Positions 41,472 to 49,944 of a DNA stretch of 64,000 nucleotides are shown here, in pieces. This DNA comes from Pseudomonas mucoides (GTDB taxonomy: Bacteria > Pseudomonadota > Gammaproteobacteria > Pseudomonadales > Pseudomonadaceae). How positions within the stretch are numbered: position 1 is the first letter of the stretch; every line of letters starts with the position of its first letter. The stretch lies in assembly GCF_015461845.1 (NCBI RefSeq), contig NZ_JACOPW010000001.1, forward strand, positions 434,001 to 498,000, written 5' to 3'. The translations under genes and the position numbers were made by a program. Below the pieces are notes generated by a model that searched no databases, was not told the DNA's origin, and saw nothing but the letters and a program-made list of their open reading frames with translations.

Positions 41472-43257
41472 ACAGCTGCGCGTAACGCCCGCCCGCCTCC
41501 ACCAGGCTGTCGTGATCGCCACGCTCGAGGATCGTGCCCTGGTCCAGCACGATGATGTGGTCTGCATTGCGCACGCTGGAAAACCGATGGGAAATCAGCA
41601 ACGTCATGCGACCTTCGGTGTGCTCGCTGAAATGCTCGAACACCGCCGCTTCCGCCGCCGGATCGAGGGCCGACGTCGGCTCATCGAGAATCAGGATATC
41701 GGCATTGCGGCGCATGTAGGCGCGCGATAACGCGATCTTTTGCCACTGCCCGCCGGACAATTCCTGCCCTCCGGCAAACCATCGTCCCAGCTGCGTGGCA
41801 TACCCGCGATCCAGACGCTCGATGAACGGCGCGGCCATGCCTTGGGCCGCCGCATCCTGCCAGCGCTGTTCATCGTTGAACGCCAAGGTGTCGCCGACCC
41901 CGATGTTTTCGCCCACCGAGAATTGGTAGCGGATGTAATCCTGAAAGATCACGCCGATGCGCTGCCGCAGCGCGACCTCCTGCCATGTCTGCAAATCGCT
42001 GCCGTCGAGCAAAATGCGCCCTTGATCGGGGCGGTACAAACGGGTCAGCAACTTGATCAGTGTGGTCTTGCCCGAGCCGTTCTCCCCCACCAGCGCCAGG
42101 CTGCGCCCCGGCACCAGGTGCAGGTCAATGCTTTCCAATGCGGCATGACTCGCCCCCGGATACGTGAAGCCGACGTTCTCGAATCGCAGACCATCGCCAG
42201 GCACGGCACCTTCCGTGAGCGTCCCGGTATCGGCCACCACCGGTTCGGCCAGGTACTCGTAGAGATTCGACAGGTAAAGGCCATCTTCATAGAGCCCGCT
42301 GATGGCGCTCAAGCTGCTGCTGACTGCGGTTTGTCCCTGCTTGAACAACACCAGGTACATGGTCATTTGCCCCAGGGTGATCTGGCCGTGAACGGCATCG
42401 ACCACCACCCACGCATACGCCAGGTAGAACGCCGCCGTGCCGAGCAGGCCGAGGACAAATCCCCAGCCATCGCGACGCAACGTCAAGCGGCGGTCTTCGG
42501 CGTAGAGCCGCGCAAAGGTGTCGCGATAACGCTGCAACAACAGCGGCGCGAAGCCGAACAGCTTGACCTCTTTGATGTACCCCTCGTGGGAAAGCAGCGT
42601 CTCGATGTAATTCTGCTGCCGGCTCTCCGGCGCCCGGCGGGTGAACAGCCGAAACGCATCCCCGGAAAAATGCGCCTCGGCGAAAAACACCGGCAATGCA
42701 CCGACCACCAGCAGCACCAGCGCCCACGGCGAAAAGTGCACCAGCAACACGCCAAAGCTGATCAGCACAATCAGGTTCTGGATCAGCCCCAACGACTTCA
42801 TCACCAACGCCAGCGGCCGGGTCGACGCCTCGCGCCGCACCCGCACCAGCTTGTCGTAAAACTCGGAGTTCTCGAACTGCACCAACGACAACGTCTGGGC
42901 TTTCTCCAGAATCATCGTGTTGACCTTCTGCCCCAACTGCACGCGCAACAGCGACTGCTGAACCGACAGCGCCCGCTGCGTACCGGACAACAACGCCAAC
43001 ACCCCCGCCTCCATCAACACATAACGCACCACCGGCCACAACGGCGCACTGCCCTGCTGCGCGTGCAACTGCATGGCGCTGACCACTGCGTCGACGATGC
43101 GTTGACCGATCCAGGCGGCCAGCGCGGGGAGGACACCGGCAATCAGGGTGGCCAGGACCAGGCCGAGGAACAATCCACGGGAGGTGCCCCAGACCAGAAG
43201 CAAGGCGCGTCGGGCCTGGTCGAACAGAGCGGTGAGGCGGTTAAGGGCCGCTGGCAT
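41443..43257 (-). CDS. ABC exporter half-transporter (fused membrane and ATPase domains)
   Basis: From ATG 43257 it has 604 residues; a TTG eight codons upstream is possible but no ribosome site supports it. Six hydrophobic segments fill about 1-320. The ATPase domain has Walker A GENGSGKTTLIKLL, Q-loop VIFQDYIRYQF, signature LSGGQWQKIALSRAY and Walker B ADILILDEPTSALDP followed by the switch His (LLISHRFSSV). Such half-transporters work as homodimers and export lipids, peptides or drugs. No accessory gene is adjacent. The next rightward gene pair begins only 156 bp away and differs in base composition. Confidence 0.9.
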   Translation of the reverse strand: MPAALNRLTALFDQARRALLLVWGTSRGLFLGLVLATLIAGVLPALAAWIGQRIVDAVVSAMQLHAQQGSAPLWPVVRYVLMEAGVLALLSGTQRALSVQQSLLRVQLGQKVNTMILEKAQTLSLVQFENSEFYDKLVRVRREASTRPLALVMKSLGLIQNLIVLISFGVLLVHFSPWALVLLVVGALPVFFAEAHFSGDAFRLFTRRAPESRQQNYIETLLSHEGYIKEVKLFGFAPLLLQRYRDTFARLYAEDRRLTLRRDGWGFVLGLLGTAAFYLAYAWVVVDAVHGQITLGQMTMYLVLFKQGQTAVSSSLSAISGLYEDGLYLSNLYEYLAEPVVADTGTLTEGAVPGDGLRFENVGFTYPGASHAALESIDLHLVPGRSLALVGENGSGKTTLIKLLTRLYRPDQGRILLDGSDLQTWQEVALRQRIGVIFQDYIRYQFSVGENIGVGDTLAFNDEQRWQDAAAQGMAAPFIERLDRGYATQLGRWFAGGQELSGGQWQKIALSRAYMRRNADILILDEPTSALDPAAEAAVFEHFSEHTEGRMTLLISHRFSSVRNADHIIVLDQGTILERGDHDSLVEAGGRYAQLFNLQARGYR

Positions 43258-43413
43258 GGGGGGAAAGCTCGCAGAGGGCAAACAAGGTGACAGGGTACTT
43301 CAGCCCGGCAATGTGCGTGATGCGAATCAACTGTAACGTTTGTTCGCTTGACGCAAGAGGACGTCAGGATGAGGATCGACCGACTTTCAGATCACTGAGC
43401 AAGGAAGCCGGGA

Positions 43414-43992
43414 TTGATACCTGAATGGAACCCGGAGGGACTTATCCCTCCCATCAATGAACAAAACCCTGCCGGGATGGATCGATCTCCCTATGAGGTT
43501 GATCTCTTGGCCTTCATAGAACGCTTCGCGATCAGTCAGGATCGATGTCAAATTCTGCATGGCTATCTCTCGCATCGCTCTGAGCTGCACAGGATGGGCA
43601 TGGCTGAAGGATTCCAATGGCTGAACGGTAGTTTTGCAGAAAACATTGAGCTGATTGATCAGCGCGCGCCCAGAGATATCGATGTCGTTACCTTCACTTT
43701 TGCAGGTGATGAGTTCTATGACGCTCTGCAACCCGGTCAACTAAGATTGTTAGGCGCAACACGGGAGGCTCAGACCTTCTTGAAACAGCAGTACAGCGTT
43801 GATTTTTATATTCAGTCACTTCGTGATGCCCCTGAACGCTTAGTAGAAATGACCTCGTACTGGTACAGCATGTGGGCTCATCGCCGATCAAAACAATGGA
43901 AAGGATTTCTACGGGTTGACCTTGATCCTCGCGAGGATCGAGCGGCACTGGCCATGCTGACAGCTCGTAAACTGGAGCTAGCACATGAATAG
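43414..43992 (+). CDS. Nucleotidyltransferase-fold protein, DUF6932-like
   Basis: A 192-residue cytoplasmic protein starting at TTG 43414 (AAGGAA seven bases upstream). The start MIPEWNPEGLIPPI and the following layout recall DUF6932. Key residues of a minimal nucleotidyltransferase are in place: GS at 72-73 (WLNGSFAENIE), D88 and D90 (PRDIDVVTF) and a third acid D130 (YSVDFYIQ). Proteins with this signature transfer nucleotides to RNA or protein, and many are toxins or defence effectors. It overlaps the next gene by 8 bp, so both are one unit. The pair is visibly richer in A/T than its neighbours, which suggests transfer. The activity is inference from motifs only. Confidence 0.7.
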   Translation: MIPEWNPEGLIPPINEQNPAGMDRSPYEVDLLAFIERFAISQDRCQILHGYLSHRSELHRMGMAEGFQWLNGSFAENIELIDQRAPRDIDVVTFTFAGDEFYDALQPGQLRLLGATREAQTFLKQQYSVDFYIQSLRDAPERLVEMTSYWYSMWAHRRSKQWKGFLRVDLDPREDRAALAMLTARKLELAHE

Positions 43993-44890
43993 AAACGAAT
44001 ACCTGCACACGTCGGCAGAGCTCCTCTTTCTGGAGAAGCAGCTAGCCAAACCTGGGCTCAGCAAGCTACCCGCAATGTCCATTCGCTCTCGAATTGCGCA
44101 AGCGAAATCAGCGCTTGAAGCGAATAGTCAGAACACGCACCAACCTGCGAAGGTCGTCATTACCTATCGTGGCGCCCCCGTTTTAGGTACTCAGGGGGTA
44201 TTGGCCGAATTTGGTACGGCAGCAACGCAAGCGTTCAGTGAAGCTATTGCTACCATTGCGGCGTCAATCTCCGGAACTCTTGCCGATAAAGGCCCTATTC
44301 CAAATCGGTCAAACAATCAGTTACTCATAACGGGAACGGCGCTCGGCTCTTTTGGCTTCGAACTGGATGAAGTCCCTTCTGCGGCGCAAGCGGAAATGGA
44401 AGGGATCTCTTTGGTTTCACAAGCCATCGACCTTATGACCGAGTTGCTCGAAGCCACGACGAAGAGTGATGAAGAACTCTCCGAACCGGTGTCGAGATTG
44501 GCCGATAGAGCCCTGTCGAGCGTCGCAGATTTTCTGGGGAAGCTGTCCAGCTACGACGCTTCTTGTTCTCTGACCACTCCCACCCGTCAATTTCAGTTCA
44601 CAGACAGTGAACAGGTCCGCAAAAGCAAGACTCGGCTAAGCCTGGATAACATCCAGGAAACGACAGAGACGTTCACGGGTGAGTTTATTGGAGCGCTCCC
44701 GGATAAGCGGGCATTCGAATTTCGGACCATCGACGGTTTGGTTATTTACGGAGGTATCCCAAGAGCGATCCCCAATCCGAATGAGGTGAACGCGAATCTC
44801 TATAAAACCTACGACATAACATTAAGCGCCAAGCGAATCGGCTCCAGCAAACCTCGCTATATCCTTCAGCGCTTTCCTTGGAATGACTGA
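43985..44890 (+). CDS. Unknown partner protein of the nucleotidyltransferase-like gene
   Basis: A 301-residue protein I do not recognise. ATG 43985 lies inside the last codons of the upstream gene, with GGAGC six bases before it. The N-terminal 50 residues are helical and charged. Residues about 57-125 hold a hydrophobic core (VVITYRGAPVLGTQGVLAEFG, FSEAIATIAASISGTL, LLITGTALGSFGFELDE). A helical section to about 190 and a beta-rich C-terminus (FTGEFIGALPDKRAFEFRTI, TYDITLSAKRIG, YILQRFPW) follow. No membrane segment or catalytic motif is visible. Translational coupling suggests it is an antitoxin, a target adaptor or the second subunit of the pair. Confidence 0.6.
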   Translation: MNRNEYLHTSAELLFLEKQLAKPGLSKLPAMSIRSRIAQAKSALEANSQNTHQPAKVVITYRGAPVLGTQGVLAEFGTAATQAFSEAIATIAASISGTLADKGPIPNRSNNQLLITGTALGSFGFELDEVPSAAQAEMEGISLVSQAIDLMTELLEATTKSDEELSEPVSRLADRALSSVADFLGKLSSYDASCSLTTPTRQFQFTDSEQVRKSKTRLSLDNIQETTETFTGEFIGALPDKRAFEFRTIDGLVIYGGIPRAIPNPNEVNANLYKTYDITLSAKRIGSSKPRYILQRFPWND

Positions 44891-44909
44891 TACACCAGAA
44901 CAGTCGACT

Positions 44910-45926
44910 TTACTCCACATCCACCTGAAACCGCGCCCGATACCGCCCCGGGCTCTCCCCCGTCCATTTCTTGAACGCTCGATGAAACGCGCTCGGTTCC
45001 TGAAAGCCCAGCCGTTCAGCGATGTCGCTGATGCTCGCCTTGCTCTGGCGTAATTGTTCAAACGCCACGCCGCGCCGTACTTCGTCCTTGATCTCCTGAT
45101 ACGAGCAGCCTTCGCGCTCGAGTTTGCGGCGGAAAGTGCTGGGGCTCAGGTGTTGTTCGAGGGCGAAATCCTGCAGGGTCGGCCATTCGCTGTAGTCGCT
45201 GTTGCGCAGGCGCTGGTGGACTTGCGAGGCCAGGCCGTGTTGGTTGCGGAAACGGATCACCAGCCATTGCGGGGCCGTGCGCAGGAATACTTTGAGTGAG
45301 GCCAGGTCTTGCACCACCGGCAGGCGCAGGTAGTGGCTGGCGAATTCGATTTCGGTGCGCTCGGCGCCGAAGGTCAGGTTGGGGCCCCACAGCAGGCGGT
45401 CGTCACTGAGGGACACGCGCTCATGGCGGAAGTCCGCGCGGTCGATGGGAATGCGTCGTCCGCCGAGCCAGCACAGCAGGCTGATCATCAGCACCAGGAA
45501 CGTCTCTTCGCCGAAACGGCTGACGTCGTCGTTTTGCGCGTGGGTGTCGAGGCTGATGATTGCGCGCTTGCCGCGCACGCTCAGGGTGCCGCGGAAGTCG
45601 CGCAGGAACAGGCCGAAATTGGCCAGGCACTGGCGCATGGCTTTGTGCAGGTCGGGTTCTTGAATCAAGGCGCGGCAGATCAAGGCGAAGCTGCCCGGCG
45701 GCATGCCGTGGGAGTCGAGCCGGAAAAACTCGTCGTTCAACTCGCGGATCTGAATCAGCCACAGCTCGGCGAACGCGCTGGCCGGCACCCGCGCCGTGGG
45801 ATCAGCCATCAACGCCGGGTCGATACCGGCCTGTTCCAGCACAGCCGTCAGGCGCTGCGAATCTCCTCCCAGAGCGTGGATCATGGCCTGCACGAAATAA
45901 ACGGCAACCGAGTCGTTTTCCCGCAT
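44910..45926 (-). CDS. AraC-family regulator with arabinose-binding-like N-terminal domain
   Basis: ATG 45926 gives 338 residues; an earlier in-frame start at 45992 has weaker support. Residues about 5-200 form the arabinose-binding-like domain found in OruR/ArgR-type Pseudomonas regulators (MIHALGGDSQRLTAVLEQAGI). Residues about 225-335 are the AraC domain (LQDFALEQHLSPSTFRRKLEREG, SISDIAERLGFQEPSAFHRAFKKWTG). It is divergent from the 3-hydroxybutyryl-CoA dehydrogenase gene (166 bp), its probable target. Confidence 0.9.
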   Translation of the reverse strand: MRENDSVAVYFVQAMIHALGGDSQRLTAVLEQAGIDPALMADPTARVPASAFAELWLIQIRELNDEFFRLDSHGMPPGSFALICRALIQEPDLHKAMRQCLANFGLFLRDFRGTLSVRGKRAIISLDTHAQNDDVSRFGEETFLVLMISLLCWLGGRRIPIDRADFRHERVSLSDDRLLWGPNLTFGAERTEIEFASHYLRLPVVQDLASLKVFLRTAPQWLVIRFRNQHGLASQVHQRLRNSDYSEWPTLQDFALEQHLSPSTFRRKLEREGCSYQEIKDEVRRGVAFEQLRQSKASISDIAERLGFQEPSAFHRAFKKWTGESPGRYRARFQVDVE

Positions 45927-46092
45927 GTGAACGTTTCGCTCCCTGACACTTGAATGGCAAAAAACACCAGCAGCGTTGAACAGTTGCGGCATAGGACAAC
46001 TGAACGGCCGGTTCTAGACTCGCGGCCAATAGTACGCCTTCGACCGTTGTGACGGCCAAGGTATCGCAAGGTATGAGTGGAAGGACGGCAAG

Positions 46093-46944
46093 ATGAATCT
46101 GCAAAACATCGGCGTGATCGGCGCGGGCACCATGGGCAACGGGATTGCGCAGGTCTGTGCGCTGGCCGGCTTCACCGTGACCCTGATCGACATCTCCGAA
46201 AGCGCCCTGCAAAAAGCGCTGGCCACCGTCAGCAAAAACCTCGATCGCCAGGTCGCCAAGGCAACGCTGACCGAGGAACAGAAGCACGTCGCCCTCGACA
46301 GGATTCGCACCAGCACCCAATACGACAGCCTGAAAAACGCGCAACTGGTGATCGAAGCGGCCACCGAAAACCTTGACCTGAAACTGCGCGTGCTGCAACA
46401 AATCGCCGCGCAGGTCAGTGCCGAGTGCGTGATTGCCTCCAACACCTCGTCGCTGTCGATTACCCAACTCGCCGCCAGCGTCAGCCAGCCTGAGCGTTTC
46501 ATCGGCCTGCACTTCTTCAACCCGGTGCCGGTGATGGGCCTGATTGAAGTGATTCGCGGCCTGCAAACCAGCGACGCCACCCATGCCCTGGCCCTGGACA
46601 TGGCGACCACCTTGGGCAAAACCGCGATCACCGCCGGCAACCGCCCGGGTTTCGTGGTCAACCGGATTCTGGTGCCGATGATCAACGAAGCCATTCTGGT
46701 GTTCCAGGAAGGACTGGCCAGTGCCGAAGACATCGACGCGGGCATGCGCCTGGGCTGCAACCAGCCGATCGGCCCGCTGGCCCTGGCCGACCTGATCGGC
46801 CTGGATACCTTGCTGGCCATCATGGAAGCCTTCTACGACGGCTTCAACGACAGCAAATACCGCCCGGCTCCGCTGCTCAAGGAAATGGTCGCCGCCGGTT
46901 ATCTGGGTCGTAAAACAGGACGTGGCTTCCATGCCTATGCCTGA
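46093..46944 (+). CDS. hbdH: 3-hydroxybutyryl-CoA dehydrogenase
   Basis: A 283-residue NAD-dependent dehydrogenase. Rossmann loop GVIGAGTMGNGIAQV (7-21), specificity Asp in LIDIS, NTSSLSI, and the catalytic His140 in GLHFFNPVPVMGLIEVI. Substrate class is short 3-hydroxyacyl-CoA, giving acetoacetyl-CoA. The length is that of single-domain enzymes of the Hbd/PaaH type. The AraC gene is divergent; a TetR gene overlaps its 3' end, so the operon is probably under two regulators. The gene name is by family and could also be paaH-like. Confidence 0.9.
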   Translation: MNLQNIGVIGAGTMGNGIAQVCALAGFTVTLIDISESALQKALATVSKNLDRQVAKATLTEEQKHVALDRIRTSTQYDSLKNAQLVIEAATENLDLKLRVLQQIAAQVSAECVIASNTSSLSITQLAASVSQPERFIGLHFFNPVPVMGLIEVIRGLQTSDATHALALDMATTLGKTAITAGNRPGFVVNRILVPMINEAILVFQEGLASAEDIDAGMRLGCNQPIGPLALADLIGLDTLLAIMEAFYDGFNDSKYRPAPLLKEMVAAGYLGRKTGRGFHAYA

Positions 46945-47533
46945 GCGTTGCTCGCGCTTTGCCGAGTACCGGGACAAAGTGCTGGAGTTGTTTGCCAGCA
47001 AGGGTTTCGGTCAGGTCGGCATGCGTGAGCTGGCGACGTGCCTGGGGCTTTCCGCGGGCTCGTTGTATCACCATTACCCGAGCAAGCAGCACTTGCTGCT
47101 CGACCTGATCGAGGAGTTCTACGAAGAGCTGCTGGCGACCCTGGATCGCCTCGATCAAAAGGGCCCGGCGAAACGCGACAAGCTGCAAAACCTGATCCGT
47201 GCGCATTTGAATCTGCACCGGGAAATGCCGTGGCATTTTCGTCTGGCGGAACGCGACAGCGGTTGCCTCAATGACGAGCAACAGGCGCGCGTCCGGCAAT
47301 TGCGCGAGCAATACGAACACCGCCTGCTGCTGATGCTCGGCACCAAACCGCGGGTCGGTGAACAGGCGAGACGCGCCACAGCACACGCCATCGCCAATTT
47401 GCTCAACAGCGCCCCCAGTTGGTTGATGCAACATCCGCTGAACGACCATGAGCGCGATGAACTGCTGGAAAACATGGTGAGCGGGGCCATTGAGCGTCTA
47501 CTGCGGCCTTCGGCGCCACGCGCGGTGGCGTGA
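46931..47533 (+). CDS. TetR-family transcriptional regulator
   Basis: About 200 residues from ATG 46931, which lies 14 bp inside the end of the dehydrogenase gene; ATG 46937 is equally possible. The helix-turn-helix is FASKGFGQVGMRELATCLGLSAGSLYHHYPSKQHLLLDL in register (about 20-58). The C-terminal ligand domain has no recognisable ligand. The overlap implies co-transcription with the dehydrogenase gene and likely control of that operon or of a linked fatty-acid pathway. Confidence 0.9.
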   Translation: MPMPERCSRFAEYRDKVLELFASKGFGQVGMRELATCLGLSAGSLYHHYPSKQHLLLDLIEEFYEELLATLDRLDQKGPAKRDKLQNLIRAHLNLHREMPWHFRLAERDSGCLNDEQQARVRQLREQYEHRLLLMLGTKPRVGEQARRATAHAIANLLNSAPSWLMQHPLNDHERDELLENMVSGAIERLLRPSAPRAVA

Positions 47534-47714
47534 GCACCTGATGCAAGGTCAGGTGCACGCGTGTCCAGGCGATAAAACACCCCGCTTCAATAGAAAAATC
47601 ATCTAAACGAATTTTGCCAAACCCTCCCTCTAACGCTTTGCTAATGGCGTCCAATTACTGTGGGCCGGGGGTCGATCAGCCACGCCCGGCCTCCTTCGTT
47701 ACCGGGAGCACACC

Positions 47715-48128
47715 ATGAAAATCAACCCCTACCTGATCTTCAACGGCGACTGCAAAGCGGCGTTCACTTTCTATGAGAAAAGTTTGCCCGGCAAGATCGA
47801 AGCCATGATGACCTTCGGTGAAACCCCGGCCGGCGAGCACGTGCCGACAGACCTTCATAACCTGATCATTCACACCCGCCTGGTGGTGGGCGATCAGGCG
47901 ATCATGGGGTCTGACACCACACCGGATCGTCCCGTCGATGACATGGCCGGTTTTTCGGTGTCGCTGAATGTCGACAGCATCGCTGAAGCGGAACGGGTCT
48001 TTAATGCCTTGTCGGAAGACGGCACCGTGCAAATGCCGCTGGAACAGACGTTTTGGGCGGCGCGTTTCGGCATGCTGGTGGACCGGTTCGGCGTGTCGTG
48101 GATGGTCAACTGCGAGAAGGATCAGTAA
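47715..48128 (+). CDS. VOC-fold protein, PhnB-like
   Basis: A 137-residue protein after GGGAG. The start MKINPYLIFNGDCKAAFTFYEKSLPG and the end FWAARFGMLVDRFGVSWMVNC are those of the PhnB/3-demethylubiquinone-methyltransferase-like group in the vicinal-oxygen-chelate superfamily. The usual metal ligands are incomplete in this group and no reaction is established. Its transcript ends at the hairpin at 48152. Confidence 0.92.
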   Translation: MKINPYLIFNGDCKAAFTFYEKSLPGKIEAMMTFGETPAGEHVPTDLHNLIIHTRLVVGDQAIMGSDTTPDRPVDDMAGFSVSLNVDSIAEAERVFNALSEDGTVQMPLEQTFWAARFGMLVDRFGVSWMVNCEKDQ

Positions 48129-48151
48129 CACGCTTTGGCCTCCGGCCTGAA

Positions 48152-48180
48152 AAAGCCCAACCTGCGAACGTTGGGCTTTC
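48152..48180 (+). terminator. Rho-independent terminator after the PhnB-like gene
   Basis: AAAGCCCAAC and GTTGGGCTTT form a perfect 10-bp stem with an 8-base loop, 24 bp after the stop; the T run is short (TTTC). Confidence 0.75.
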
Positions 48181-48254
48181 TGGCAACTCCCGGACCGTCT
48201 GCTACCGTCAACAAGCCACCCGCGTGGCAACGGATTGTTCGGAGGACACCCGCT

Positions 48255-48680
48255 ATGCCTGCCCATGCCCCTTGGTCCACCCGCTGCAAAATGTCGCTGC
48301 TGGCGGGAGGGCTCGCCGCCGCCCTGCTCGCGCTCAATGGCTGCGCCACCGTCGATGCCCAGACCACAGCCTATGTGGGTGTCGAACATCCGGCCCCAAC
48401 ACTGGCCAGTGAAGTGGTGGTGTTGCGCACCGAGCCCCTTCGCCCGCATGTTCGGTTGGGTGAAGTGCTGATCGATGCCAGCGTCGACCCAGCCCCGCCG
48501 ATTACACAGGTTGAAGAAAAGCTGCGGGAGGAATCCGCCAAGCTTGGCGGCGATGCCGTGGTCGTGGTTTACGACCATATCGGGACCGTCGGCGCGTATG
48601 TCAGCGGGCCGCTGTGGAGCCGCGACATCGAAACGATTCAGGGCCGCAAGCTCAAAGGCATCGTGATCAAGTACAAGTAA
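48255..48680 (+). CDS. Small outer-membrane-type lipoprotein of unknown function
   Basis: ATG 48255 has GGAGG nine bases upstream and gives 141 residues. Basic start (WSTRCK), hydrophobic core (MSLLAGGLAAALLAL) and lipobox LNGC make a lipoprotein signal, with Cys near residue 31. The mature part has the motif EESAKLGGDAVVVVYDHIG, common in small envelope proteins of unknown role. The residues after Cys (ATV) allow sorting to the outer membrane. Confidence 0.8.
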   Translation: MPAHAPWSTRCKMSLLAGGLAAALLALNGCATVDAQTTAYVGVEHPAPTLASEVVVLRTEPLRPHVRLGEVLIDASVDPAPPITQVEEKLREESAKLGGDAVVVVYDHIGTVGAYVSGPLWSRDIETIQGRKLKGIVIKYK

Positions 48681-48701
48681 TCGCTCGGTGAGTGGAAGTG
48701 T

Positions 48702-49928
48702 TCAGCCCTTGACGCACACCACCTGGCGCAAGGTGTGCAGCACTTCCACCAGTTCGCGCTGGGCGTGCATCACGTCGTCGATGTTTTTGTAGGCCATCGG
48801 GATTTCATCGATCACCGCCGCATCCTTGCGACATTCCACGTGGGCGGTGGCGCGAACCTGATCCTGGACGGTGAACAGACTTTTCGCCTTGGTGCGGCTC
48901 ATGGTGCGGCCGGCGCCGTGGCTGCAGGAGCAGAACGACTGCTCATTGCCGAGCCCGCGAACGATAAAACTTTTCGCGCCCATCGACCCCGGAATGATCC
49001 CCAACTCGCCCTTCTTCGCCGACACCGCACCTTTGCGGGTGACCAGGATGTCCTCGCCGAAGTGCCGCTCTTTTTGCACGTAGTTGTGGTGACAGTTCAC
49101 CGCTTCCAGCGCCGCCTCGAAGGGTTTCCTGATCACTTGCCGGGTCGCTTGAATCACCGATTGCATCATCAGCGCACGGTTCTGTCTGGCAAAATCCTGC
49201 GCCCAACCCACGGCTTCGACGTAATCGTCAAAGTGCCGACTGCCTTCCTTGAAATAGGCCAGGTCACGGTCCGGCAAGTTGGCGAGGTGCTGTCGCATGT
49301 CGGCCTGGGCCAGTTGGATGAACAGGTTTCCGATGGCATTGCCGACCCCGCGAGAACCACTGTGCAGCATGAACCAGACCCGGTCGGTCTCATCCAGGCA
49401 CACTTCAATAAAGTGGTTACCGCTGCCCAACGTGCCCAAATGCCCACGGTTGTTGGTGTGGGCGAGTTTCGGGTACTTATCGGTGATTGCCTTGAACCGT
49501 GAAGCCAGCGCCGACCAGGCATGATCGGCCTGTTTCGGAACACTGTCCCAGGCGCCTTTGTCCCGGACGCCACGTCCCAGCGTGCGGCCATGGGGCACCG
49601 CTCTCTCGATGGCGCTGCGCAAACCGTGCAGGTTGTCGGGCAAATCCGCAGCGGTCAGCGTGGTGCAGGCGGCGATCATGCCGCAGCCTATATCGACGCC
49701 GACGGCCGCCGGGATGATCGCGCCCACGGTCGGAATCACGCTGCCGATGGTCGAGCCCTTGCCCAGGTGCACGTCAGGCATCACCGCCAGATGCTTGAAG
49801 ATGAACGGCATCTTCGCGGTGTTGATCAGTTGCTGCCGGGCTTCGTTTTCGACCGGGACGCCTTCGGTCCAGAGCTTGATCGGCTTGCCGTTGGCGACGT
49901 CCAGCCGTTGGTAGGTCGGGGTTTGCAT
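48702..49928 (-). CDS. rtcB: RNA 3'-phosphate ligase RtcB
   Basis: ATG 49928 gives 408 residues, equal to E. coli RtcB, and the N-terminus aligns from there; the longer frame overlaps the gene before it. RtcB joins RNA 2',3'-cyclic phosphate or 3'-phosphate ends to 5'-OH ends using GTP and Mn(II). Key parts are intact: VGVDIGCGM with the metal Cys82, LGSGNHFIEV, LHSGSRGVGNAIG, NCHHNYVQ and SCSHGAGR with the guanylylated His. The usual rtcA and the sigma-54 activator rtcR are not adjacent; instead it follows a substrate-binding-protein gene after 16 bp on the same strand. Confidence 0.95.
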   Translation of the reverse strand: MQTPTYQRLDVANGKPIKLWTEGVPVENEARQQLINTAKMPFIFKHLAVMPDVHLGKGSTIGSVIPTVGAIIPAAVGVDIGCGMIAACTTLTAADLPDNLHGLRSAIERAVPHGRTLGRGVRDKGAWDSVPKQADHAWSALASRFKAITDKYPKLAHTNNRGHLGTLGSGNHFIEVCLDETDRVWFMLHSGSRGVGNAIGNLFIQLAQADMRQHLANLPDRDLAYFKEGSRHFDDYVEAVGWAQDFARQNRALMMQSVIQATRQVIRKPFEAALEAVNCHHNYVQKERHFGEDILVTRKGAVSAKKGELGIIPGSMGAKSFIVRGLGNEQSFCSCSHGAGRTMSRTKAKSLFTVQDQVRATAHVECRKDAAVIDEIPMAYKNIDDVMHAQRELVEVLHTLRQVVCVKG

Positions 49929-49944
49929 AATGTTCGAGCGTGTC

